NCBI GenBank assembly: GCA_017469935.1
Contig: JAFUFL010000058.1
Coordinates: forward strand, 1-38,949
Length of the DNA stretch: 38,949 nucleotides
Source of the DNA: Lachnospiraceae bacterium
GTDB taxonomy: Bacteria; Bacillota; Clostridia; Lachnospirales; Lachnospiraceae
Direction: 5' to 3'
Below are positions 7,810 through 14,661 of this stretch, one piece after another. The notes below the pieces were generated by a model, which did not search any database, was not told the origin of the DNA, and saw only the letters and a program-made list of their open reading frames with translations. The first letter of the stretch is position 1. The number at the start of each line of letters is the position of its first letter. The translations under genes and the position numbers were made by a program.

Positions 7810-8532
7810 TCAATCGTAAATCCTGCACTGCGCGTATTTGGAGAAGGCGCAGACCCTTCTGCCGGGCGTCTGAACCGCGTCCCTGATGATCGACGGCAGG
7901 TAGGCGTCCCACTTCACCTCCAGGATGATCCCCGCGTCTCCCGCCGGCACCGTCACGCAGTCGGGATTCAGGAAGTCCGTGCACCCAAGGCCCGTCCTTA
8001 TGTCGTAATCGAAGGTCACCCTGACGTTCCCGGGCCCGTAAATAAAGGGCTCCCTGGTGTAGTCGACGATGGTCATGGGCTTCATCCCCTGGTACCGCAT
8101 CTTGCAGTACAGCTCCTGGATCAGCGAATGGGGCGAATGCAGCATCCAGTCGATGTCGCCGTCCACGATCTTCTGCGCTTCTTCCATGGTCAGGGGCGCG
8201 GAATATTTTGTCCCGAGACCGTTCAGCTTGCTCTTCTTCTCCAGGTGGATCACCGCTGACGGATCGCCGTTGTAGTAGCGGATCCGGAACTTCTCTCTGC
8301 GGTTAACGCCGTCGACTTTCTCTCGCAGCGCCTTGTCATTTAAATTGTCAAAATACAGACTTCTTATCAGATACTTCCCGTCCACCGCGTGCGGATCCTG
8401 CTTTGCGACCGCTCTCAGCCTCTGCCTGATGGCGATCAGGTCCGACCGGCTGATCTCATGCTTCCACTCGTGGCGGTAGTGTATTTCTTTTTTGTCTCTC
8501 ACTGCTGCCGTACCGTTTTCCATCTGTATCAT
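7810..8532 (-). CDS. VTC-domain polyphosphate polymerase
   Basis: About 240 residues match the VTC catalytic tunnel domain (PF09359), which makes polyphosphate from ATP. Visible tunnel residues include YRHEWKHEI, the RxR in EKFRIRYYNGD, IHLEKKSK, VDYTREPF, RVTFDYDIR and the metal-side EVKWDAYLP. The domain stands alone, without an SPX domain, as usual in bacteria. The start is ambiguous: ATG at 8532, a GTG at 8535, or ATG at 8523; GAGG and AGGA lie close upstream. It is first in the run VTC, DUF4956, carbohydrate-binding protein; the 106-nt gap to DUF4956 holds no clear terminator. Confidence 0.85.
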   Translation of the reverse strand: MIQMENGTAAVRDKKEIHYRHEWKHEISRSDLIAIRQRLRAVAKQDPHAVDGKYLIRSLYFDNLNDKALREKVDGVNRREKFRIRYYNGDPSAVIHLEKKSKLNGLGTKYSAPLTMEEAQKIVDGDIDWMLHSPHSLIQELYCKMRYQGMKPMTIVDYTREPFIYGPGNVRVTFDYDIRTGLGCTDFLNPDCVTVPAGDAGIILEVKWDAYLPSIIRDAVQTPGRRVCAFSKYAQCRIYD

Positions 8533-8571
8533 CACCTCGCTTTCCTTTAACTGGGTCCATTATTCCATGCG

Positions 8572-8591
8572 AAACTTAGACAAAACTTAGA
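8572..8591 (-). promoter_or_regulatory. 11-bp-spaced direct repeat upstream of VTC
   Basis: The 9-mer AAACTTAGA occurs at 8572-8580 and again at 8583-8591, exactly 11 bp apart, about 40-60 nt ahead of the VTC start and after the upstream gene's terminator. Direct repeats with one-turn spacing are typical of OmpR/PhoB-type response regulator sites. Regulator unknown. Confidence 0.4.
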
Positions 8592-8606
8592 AATAAAATA
8601 AGTTTG

Positions 8607-8637
8607 AAAAAAAGTCAGGGGATTTTTCCCCTGACTC
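8607..8637 (-). terminator. rho-independent terminator of the AAA/CYTH gene
   Basis: On the minus strand the stem GTCAGGGG/CCCCTGAC (8628-8635 with 8614-8621) is followed by a run of seven T (8613-8607). It lies about 25 nt after the gene's stop and separates it from the VTC operon. Confidence 0.9.
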
Positions 8638-8660
8638 ACTGAAAATCATTCCGCGCGTCC

Positions 8661-9755
8661 TCACTCCGGCTTATGCTTTGCCAGATAGGAGTTCTTGTAC
8701 TCCGGCAGCTTTGTCACTTCTTTGATGATCTTGATCTCCTCGGGGAAAGTAACCTTGTCGTTTATATCCCGCAGTTCGATCTCCATGATCGCCTTGTCGT
8801 TCCAGAACGGATAGACATCTATTTTAAAATACTGATTATTGTAAGTGAGGCAATACCTGTCCTTGCGGATCTGTCCCAGAGAAGTGTCGGCATTCATGAG
8901 AAGGTTCAGGTACTCATCCTTGGTAATCCTTCTTTCTATCTCGATGCGCTTGTAATCGCTCACCCGGCGCTTGGTCGTCTGGTAATAAATATAGTGACCG
9001 CTGCTTCCCCGCTGGCGCACCCGGATCTCCTCGTTGTCATCGACCTTGAGATACGTCTGGATGATCTCCACTTTCTCGCAGTGAGGCAGCGATTCGAGCC
9101 ACTTGAGGTCCGGATACTCGACGAGGAAGTTCCTCTCGATCTCCAGAGGCTCCGGCTCGCCCAAGAAGGACGCGATCTCCGCGATCAGCCTCTTCATCTT
9201 ATCCGTGAAATCCATGGAGTTGTCGATCACCCTCAGGTGCGGGTGTCCCGTCCAGGCCGCGATGAACTTGTCATCCATCGTTGCTGCCTCTTCGATCCCC
9301 TCCGTTCTGGCCTTATTGTTTGCCAAAGTATAGAACTCCTCCGCTCCTTTGGCCGCCGTGACGAGATGGAAAATGGCGTCGTAACTGTCCCGCAGTTCCA
9401 CTTCATTGACATTGACGGAGCGAAGAACCTCTTCAAACGTTTCGTCGTCCATATAGACTTTATTGTCCAGCGCGCCTCTGTCGCAGACGATCAGGACCTT
9501 GTCCTTCTTCATCACGCGCGCAGCCTGCTCAAAGACCTTCTCCTTCTCCAGCTGCAGGCGCATCTGGCAGAACTGGTAATCCGCATTGGTCTTGCAGGTC
9601 CAAGGCGCCACGCCGCCGTTGATCAGTTCCGTCGCCGTCTCCGGCACGATCAGGACGACATAGCCTTTTTCTGTAAAACTGTTCATGATCCAGCTCAGCG
9701 CCGTGGTCTTGCCGGCGCAGGGACCTCCGGTTATCACTATTTTGGTAACGTCCAT
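8661..9755 (-). CDS. AAA/P-loop kinase-like and CYTH (TTM) fusion protein
   Basis: The 364-residue protein has two parts. Residues 1-195 are a P-loop NTPase (Walker A GGPCAGKTT at 10-18, VPETATEL, LIVCDRGALDNKVYM) of the AAA_28/nucleoside-kinase-like type. From about residue 203 a CYTH-like triphosphate tunnel domain follows: LEIERNFLVEYP, RVRQRG, YQTTKRRV, RIEIERRI, FKIDVYPF, AIMEIELRD. The same order occurs in animal TTD14-like proteins and in many clostridial proteins. The first CYTH motif has Asn where Lys is common (EIERN). A strong AAGGAG site precedes the start. It probably binds or hydrolyses nucleotide or polyphosphate ligands. It ends with its own terminator before the VTC operon, which encodes another tunnel-fold enzyme. 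Confidence 0.85.
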   Translation of the reverse strand: MDVTKIVITGGPCAGKTTALSWIMNSFTEKGYVVLIVPETATELINGGVAPWTCKTNADYQFCQMRLQLEKEKVFEQAARVMKKDKVLIVCDRGALDNKVYMDDETFEEVLRSVNVNEVELRDSYDAIFHLVTAAKGAEEFYTLANNKARTEGIEEAATMDDKFIAAWTGHPHLRVIDNSMDFTDKMKRLIAEIASFLGEPEPLEIERNFLVEYPDLKWLESLPHCEKVEIIQTYLKVDDNEEIRVRQRGSSGHYIYYQTTKRRVSDYKRIEIERRITKDEYLNLLMNADTSLGQIRKDRYCLTYNNQYFKIDVYPFWNDKAIMEIELRDINDKVTFPEEIKIIKEVTKLPEYKNSYLAKHKPE

Positions 9756-9879
9756 TTTTCTTCTCCTTATTGCAGTTCAAGATCCGCAAAGCGAGCCGCT
9801 GTGCCCGCTGCAGGTGTCACCATAATTAATATAACAGAAAACGCAATCGTGCGGCGCCCTTTAAAACAATTTTACAAAA

Positions 9880-10165
9880 TTACCTGATAAACTGAATATG
9901 TCAATATGACTGTTAAGGCTCACAGTGCGAGCTGCCCGGAAGACGGCAGTTTCCTATTCGCATGTGTGCATCATCAGACGTTGCCTAAGAAAAGGATAAA
10001 CAAATGAAAGCTGTAGTTATCACCCTCGATGACCGATTGTGAGGCTCTATAAACAATAAAGGAGTTGTTTTCTGCTATGGCTGCCTCATCGGCGGAAAAC
10101 ACAATTCAGGATAACAATGTCCCTGAGCAAACACGCAAAATCCGGCCATTCGGCCGGATTTTTGT
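9880..10165 (+). ncRNA. possible structured plus-strand transcript (unassigned)
   Basis: This lies in a 437-bp gene-free stretch. In order there are a -35/-10-like AT-rich patch (9872-9900), a layered hairpin at about 9922-9966 (CACA/TGTG, TGCGA/TCGCA, CTGCC/GGCAG), and a 12-codon ORF with its own AAAGGA site (10004-10042). These are followed by a roughly 14-bp bulged hairpin (10062-10106) and a terminator at 10139-10165. No downstream plus-strand gene exists, so a riboswitch would have nothing to control. I could not match it to tmRNA, SRP RNA, RNase P or a riboswitch class by eye. The 9756-9870 part shows nothing clear. Confidence 0.3.
10139..10165. terminator. bidirectional rho-independent terminator
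   Basis: AATCCGGCC and GGCCGGATT enclose a 4-nt loop, with a T run on the plus side and an A run (T on minus) on the other. It lies about 30 nt beyond the stop of the GH3 gene and also closes any plus-strand transcript from the preceding region. Confidence 0.88.
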
Positions 10166-10192
10166 ATTTATATTATCGCTATTTTCACAATT

Positions 10193-12799
10193 TCACTCTG
10201 CCGATTCCATGATAAATGCAAAGTCTCTGAGTTTCGCATCCTTATCGCCTTGAATTGCCGTATCGTTCCATTTCCCTTTGTGCGCTGTCCATTCTGAATA
10301 CTGTACATCCTTATTGGTAAAGCGGATGCACTTCTCTTTTCCTCCGTAATTGTCCGGCTGACCGTCGTCCCAATTTGTATAGCTGAATTCCGTTCCGTCG
10401 GACCAGTGCCATACTCCTTCCCGGTTCAGGCTGCCTCCGATCCAAATATTGGGGCGGGAACTCTTTTCGGCAAGTTTCTCAAGGAATGCCTGTTCCTCCT
10501 CCGTTCCGGCAGAAGCCAGATGACCGCCATGCTCTATGCAATACTTTTCCGCAGCGCTCCAGCCCATACCTTCTTCGATGAGCGTATAGGTGTGACCCTG
10601 AAATGTTTCAGTCAGTCCCTCCGTCTCCTGATTCTCCTGTTCCGGTTCCGCCGCGTCCTGCTCTGCTTCTTCCTTCGCGGTCTCCTTGTTCTCATCTGCC
10701 TGTTCGTTTCCGCCGGCGGCACCGCTTTCGGCCATGTTCTCACTTTCGCCGCCAGCACCGCTTTCACCGGCGCTCTCGTTTTCGCCGCCAGCATCACTTT
10801 CGCCGCCAGCTCCGGCCTCACCGCTCAGCCCATATCCTGCCGGGAACAGGCACTGCTCCGTCCCGATCTGCTCGACCGACGCATACCAGGGCATGGGAAG
10901 CTTTCCCGTAAACTCCGCCTGTCCCATCAGCACATTTGCCACGCCTTTTCCTTCGCTGCCGGGCAGATAGCACATCACGGCCGCATCCCACTGATCCAGG
11001 CAGTCACTTATGATCACCTGGCGGCCCGCCACGATACAGCCGACCGTGGGAATGCCGTGCTCCCTGCGCAGGTTCTCCGCCTCCTGAATGGCACTGCTGT
11101 TCTCCGGCAGCGCCAGCGCTCCGGTAAGACTGATGTCCGCGCTGTCCCCGTTCCACTCCGCGTAGGGCCGCTCGCCGACAAAGACAAGCGTCACATCCGC
11201 GCTCTGTGCCTGCGACGGATCCGTGATCAAAGTGATATTTTGCTCTTTGGCAGTTTGCCGCAGTCCTTCCAGGATGGTCGTCGCCCCTTCGATCGGCCTT
11301 GTCGCCCCGTTCCAGCTCTCCGTCCACCCGCCGCACTGGGCGTTCATGTTGTCAAGGGCCGGACCGGTCACATACACACGGCTCCCGCTCCTGAGCGGCA
11401 GCGCGGCGCCCTCATCTTTGAGAAGGACCAGGGACTCCTCCACCGCTCTCTCGGCGAGCGCCCGGTACTCATCCGAGCCGCACGCACTCTGCTTCGTCGT
11501 GACTGCCTCCTGAAAAGGGTCGTCCATTACGCCGGTCTCTATTTTGAACTGCAGGATGTGCCGCACCGCGTCATTGATGCGCTCCTCGGAGATCGTCCCG
11601 CTGTTCACGGCCTGCATCACGGCGTCGTAAGTCTCCCTGTACATATTGGGCTCCATCAGCATATCGACGCCGGCGTTTATGGCGTTTGCCATCTGCTCGC
11701 TGAAACTGCTGCCGCTTATGTTGTGAATCGACTCCCAGTCGCTCACGATCATCCCGTCAAACCCGAGCTCTTCGCGAAGGATCGAAATGTACTTGCCGTT
11801 CTCGTGCATTTTGACGCCGCCCACGCTTCCGTGGCTGAGCATGATCGTCGGTACGCCCGCGTCGATCAGCTTACGGTAAACGTCCAGCAGCGCGTCGGTC
11901 TCCTCCTCCGTCAGGCTGGCGTCGCCGCGGTCGATCAGATAACCGTTTTCTCCGGTTCCCCACTCCTCAGATCCGTCGGCAAAAAAGTGCTTGCCGCAGG
12001 CCGCAATCCCGCCGTCTTTGAGTCCTTTGACATAGGCCGAGCCGAGCTCTCCCACGATCTCCGGATCGGACGAATAGCTCTCGTAGGTTCTGCCCCATCT
12101 CGGATCTGTGCTGACCGCCACGCAGGGGGCAAAATTCCACAACATTCCGGTCATCTTCGCCTCGTCCGCTGTGGCCGCTCCGATCTCATACATAAGGTCC
12201 GCATCATTTGCGGCGCCAAGCCCTATATTGTGAGGGTAGATCACGGCACCCTTGCAATAGTTGACCCCATGCACGTCATCCTGCCCGTAGATAAACGGAA
12301 TTCCGGCTTCCGATTCCAGTGCGGCCTTCTGGTACTCCAGGACCAGATCCTTCCACTCCGAGCTGCTCAGATAAGTGCCGTCATCTTTGCTGAGGATCGA
12401 CCCGAAATCATAGGACTTCATCCCGCTGAGATCCGTCATGTAAATGGCGGGCTGGATCATCTGCCAGACCTTCTGCTCCAGCGTCATCCGCGCCAGGATC
12501 TCATCCGCGGACTTGCCGCTGAACCAATAGGCTCCTGCCGCGTCCGCTCCCTTGCCGCCCGGGGCGCCCGATGCCTTCTCCTGCGCCTGCGCGCTATCTT
12601 CATTTCCCTCCGGGAGCTGCTGCCCGGCGGAAGCCTCATTTCCCTCCGGGAGCTTCTGCTCGGCGGAAGCCTCCTCTCTGACCGGTTCCCCAGCCGCCTC
12701 ACCGGACTGTCCGCATCCGATTGTGCCAAAGACCAATACGGCAGCCAGGATTAATGCCGCCTTTATACGCAGCTGTTTCTTTATATGCTGTTTCTTCAT
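10193..12799 (-). CDS. secreted GH3 glycosidase with C-terminal C-type lectin domain
   Basis: The 868-residue predicted lipoprotein has a basic N-terminus, hydrophobic segment and GTIGC (Cys29). After an acidic repeat-containing linker, residues about 96-430 form a GH3 catalytic barrel: YGQDDVHG, DPRWGRTYES, ACGKHFFADG, and VSDWES with Asp354 as the predicted nucleophile. Residues about 445-660 form the GH3 second domain (ESLVLLKDEGAALPL...FPAGYGLSG). After a Gly/Glu/Ser-rich linker (660-725), residues 728-868 form a C-type lectin fold: GGHLAS, WIGGS, WHWSDG, WDDGQPDN, GKWND. Both calcium/sugar motifs, QPD and WND, are present. AAAGGA precedes the start. It is probably an exo-acting beta-glycosidase tethered outside the cell. 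Confidence 0.85.
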   Translation of the reverse strand: MKKQHIKKQLRIKAALILAAVLVFGTIGCGQSGEAAGEPVREEASAEQKLPEGNEASAGQQLPEGNEDSAQAQEKASGAPGGKGADAAGAYWFSGKSADEILARMTLEQKVWQMIQPAIYMTDLSGMKSYDFGSILSKDDGTYLSSSEWKDLVLEYQKAALESEAGIPFIYGQDDVHGVNYCKGAVIYPHNIGLGAANDADLMYEIGAATADEAKMTGMLWNFAPCVAVSTDPRWGRTYESYSSDPEIVGELGSAYVKGLKDGGIAACGKHFFADGSEEWGTGENGYLIDRGDASLTEEETDALLDVYRKLIDAGVPTIMLSHGSVGGVKMHENGKYISILREELGFDGMIVSDWESIHNISGSSFSEQMANAINAGVDMLMEPNMYRETYDAVMQAVNSGTISEERINDAVRHILQFKIETGVMDDPFQEAVTTKQSACGSDEYRALAERAVEESLVLLKDEGAALPLRSGSRVYVTGPALDNMNAQCGGWTESWNGATRPIEGATTILEGLRQTAKEQNITLITDPSQAQSADVTLVFVGERPYAEWNGDSADISLTGALALPENSSAIQEAENLRREHGIPTVGCIVAGRQVIISDCLDQWDAAVMCYLPGSEGKGVANVLMGQAEFTGKLPMPWYASVEQIGTEQCLFPAGYGLSGEAGAGGESDAGGENESAGESGAGGESENMAESGAAGGNEQADENKETAKEEAEQDAAEPEQENQETEGLTETFQGHTYTLIEEGMGWSAAEKYCIEHGGHLASAGTEEEQAFLEKLAEKSSRPNIWIGGSLNREGVWHWSDGTEFSYTNWDDGQPDNYGGKEKCIRFTNKDVQYSEWTAHKGKWNDTAIQGDKDAKLRDFAFIMESAE

Positions 12800-12840
12800 A
12801 TGTTAATCCTTTCTGATTTCCGGGTTGCCTTTCTTCCTGT

Positions 12841-12913
12841 ATTATACAACGGCCTACCCCGGAGGTCTAATATTCCACGGCCTGCCCCGGAGGTCTAATA
12901 CACCCCAGAGGTC
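12841..12913 (-). promoter_or_regulatory. GH3 gene promoter with repeated operator-like boxes
   Basis: On the minus strand TATAAT lies at 12841-12846 and TTAGAC at 12865-12870, with 18-nt spacing. The -35 region is part of a 28-nt tandem repeat (12849-12876 and 12877-12904) containing GACCTCCGGGG; a third partial box, GACCTCTGGGG, lies at 12903-12913. Repeated boxes overlapping the -35 suggest a repressor or activator site for sugar control. Confidence 0.55.
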
Positions 12914-12935
12914 ACTTTCCGGAAATCCGTTTTAA

Positions 12936-12961
12936 CTTTTTTCGAAAAATTTCGAAAAAAG
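12936..12961. promoter_or_regulatory. perfect 12-bp palindrome before the ABC operon
   Basis: CTTTTTTCGAAA and TTTCGAAAAAAG are separated by AA, about 75 nt upstream of the ABC ATPase start. It could be an operator. A TATAAT-like box near 12994-12999 may be the operon -10 element, without a good -35. Confidence 0.45.
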
Positions 12962-13035
12962 GCCCCGACCACAACAAGATTGAAAAACGCGCTCTATATA
13001 ATCATAAAATCATGAAGGACAAAGGAGGCACACAA

Positions 13036-13812
13036 ATGATCGTTGACATCAATGAAAAGTATTACGGCAGCCGGCTCGCACTGAGCAATATCCATCTGGT
13101 TTTCAACAGAGGGGAGTCCACTCTGATCATCGGCACATCAGGCGCCGGCAAGAGCACTCTGATCAAATCGATCATCGGCAAAACCAAATACCAGGGATTC
13201 ATAAGAGATTACAGGCCGGAAGACATCGGCTATATCCCTCAGTTTCCCGCGCTCAACGTCATGGAGAACTCGCAGGACGCTCTGTACTGGTCCGCACTCT
13301 TTTCGTCAAAATACAGATCGCGCAAAATCTGCCGGCAAATGGCCGGGTACTACATCGACATGATGGGCCTGTCCGGCGAGAAGGACCACCAGATCAAATC
13401 ACTGTCCGGCGGTCAGAAACAGCGCGTATCGATCGCAAAAGAACTGATCCGAATGAAAGGAATACTGATCGCCGACGAAATTGACACCGGCCTTGACGCG
13501 GGCGTCTCCCGGGGACTGATCGGTACCCTTATAAAGATCACTCGCGCAGAGAACAAGACGACCGTCATCATTTCTCACAATCTCTCAAACATTGAGATGT
13601 ATGACCGCGTTGTGGTTCTGGTCCGGGATTCCGGCAAAACCGGTCGGATCGCCTACTCCGGCAGGCCGCAGAATATGAAACGGTTCTTCGATACCGACGA
13701 TTACGTCGATATTTTGGTCAAACTCAATTCCGTCGAAGAAAACGGACTGGGCCAGGCAGATTATTACATCGGCAAATACGAAGCATTCAGAAAGGCTGGT
13801 CAGATTTTATGA
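13036..13812 (+). CDS. ABC transporter ATPase, ABCG-like
   Basis: The frame opens at 13012, but the ATG at 13036 has AAAGGAGG at 8 nt and gives 258 residues. Walker A is GTSGAGKST (33-41), the signature is LSGGQKQR, Walker B is GILIADEIDTGLD and the H-loop is IISHN. The C-terminal part (GRIAYSGRPQNMKRFFDTDDY) resembles the tail seen in ABCG/White-type ATPases. The next gene overlaps by 4 nt (ATGA) and encodes the membrane partner, so the two form a transporter split over two chains. Substrate unknown. Confidence 0.9.
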   Translation: MIVDINEKYYGSRLALSNIHLVFNRGESTLIIGTSGAGKSTLIKSIIGKTKYQGFIRDYRPEDIGYIPQFPALNVMENSQDALYWSALFSSKYRSRKICRQMAGYYIDMMGLSGEKDHQIKSLSGGQKQRVSIAKELIRMKGILIADEIDTGLDAGVSRGLIGTLIKITRAENKTTVIISHNLSNIEMYDRVVVLVRDSGKTGRIAYSGRPQNMKRFFDTDDYVDILVKLNSVEENGLGQADYYIGKYEAFRKAGQIL

Positions 13813-14591
13813 AATATATCTTCGATTACATCGCCAGGTGGTTTTCCACAAATGTCCGAATACTGCTTTTTAATACGGGAATCGCCGCATTCATACTCTC
13901 GCTCACATGCTTTGCGGTAAAGAACGGCGTTTTCGAAGAATTCGGCGCGACCAAGGCGTGTATCTTCTCCGTGCTCATGTGCAACATCTGGTCCGGGATC
14001 TTTAACTCGGTCGGACTCTTCTGCTCGGAGCGCGACTACATACTCGATGACCTCACCAAATTTCTTCCCGTCCGCACCTACGTGATGGGAAACGTGATCA
14101 TCCAGCTTCTTCAGTGCCTGCTCGAAGCAGTTATGTCGGCGTGCATCTTCAAACTCTTTTTTGCATACGACAAGACCGGCGTCGTGTTCGGCAACAGCAC
14201 TTTTGACTATCTTTTGACCTTCTTTCTGGTCCTTTTGAGCGCCGATATGCTGGGACTTCTGGTGGGCATGATGATCACGGGCATCAATTCCATCATGTCG
14301 GCGATTCCGATCCTTTTAGTGGCGCAGCTTCTCTTCAGCGGCTGCCTGTTTGAGCTCAACGACGTGCTGGACAAAATAGCATATATCACCACTGCAAAGT
14401 GGGGCTTTTACGCTCTCGGATCCATCGCGGACCTGAACGGCTTCCTGCCGCCCGGGGCGGGAAGCGCCATTTTCAGCCATGAAGCAGATTACGTACTTTA
14501 CTGTTGGAGATATCTTGGTCTTCTGTCGCTTCTCTTCATCCTTCTTTCCGGAATGGTTCTCTACTTCCGGATCAACAGAATGGAAGGCTGA
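13809..14591 (+). CDS. ABC-2 type permease, ABCG-like
   Basis: The 260-residue protein has about six membrane segments. The block CSERDYILDDLTKFLPVRTYVMGN lies after the second segment, where ABCG membrane domains carry the RE..YRD..Y...K element. The start codon overlaps the ATPase stop, indicating translational coupling. Together they probably form an exporter or membrane-lipid mover. The surface protein gene begins 70 nt later and may be cotranscribed and handled by, or functionally linked to, this transporter; that link is inference from position only. Confidence 0.85.
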   Translation: MKYIFDYIARWFSTNVRILLFNTGIAAFILSLTCFAVKNGVFEEFGATKACIFSVLMCNIWSGIFNSVGLFCSERDYILDDLTKFLPVRTYVMGNVIIQLLQCLLEAVMSACIFKLFFAYDKTGVVFGNSTFDYLLTFFLVLLSADMLGLLVGMMITGINSIMSAIPILLVAQLLFSGCLFELNDVLDKIAYITTAKWGFYALGSIADLNGFLPPGAGSAIFSHEADYVLYCWRYLGLLSLLFILLSGMVLYFRINRMEG

Positions 14592-14661
14592 CAAATTCAA
14601 GAGGTACACAATCCGACAGAAAACCTGAACCCGTTAGAAACCCTGAAGGAGGAAATCAAAA

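Noticed and set aside
10020-10110. M-box magnesium riboswitch
   Set aside because: GTGAGGCTC followed by TATAAACA resembles its 5' part, but the other conserved segments (GCCCA-type loop, ACGCCAATGGGT, GCTAAAGCTC) are missing and no transporter gene follows.
10406-12754. Long plus-strand open frame of 782 codons opposite the GH3 gene
   Set aside because: It is the antisense shadow of the GH3-lectin gene. The minus strand carries all family motifs, a signal peptide and a ribosome site; the plus frame has none.
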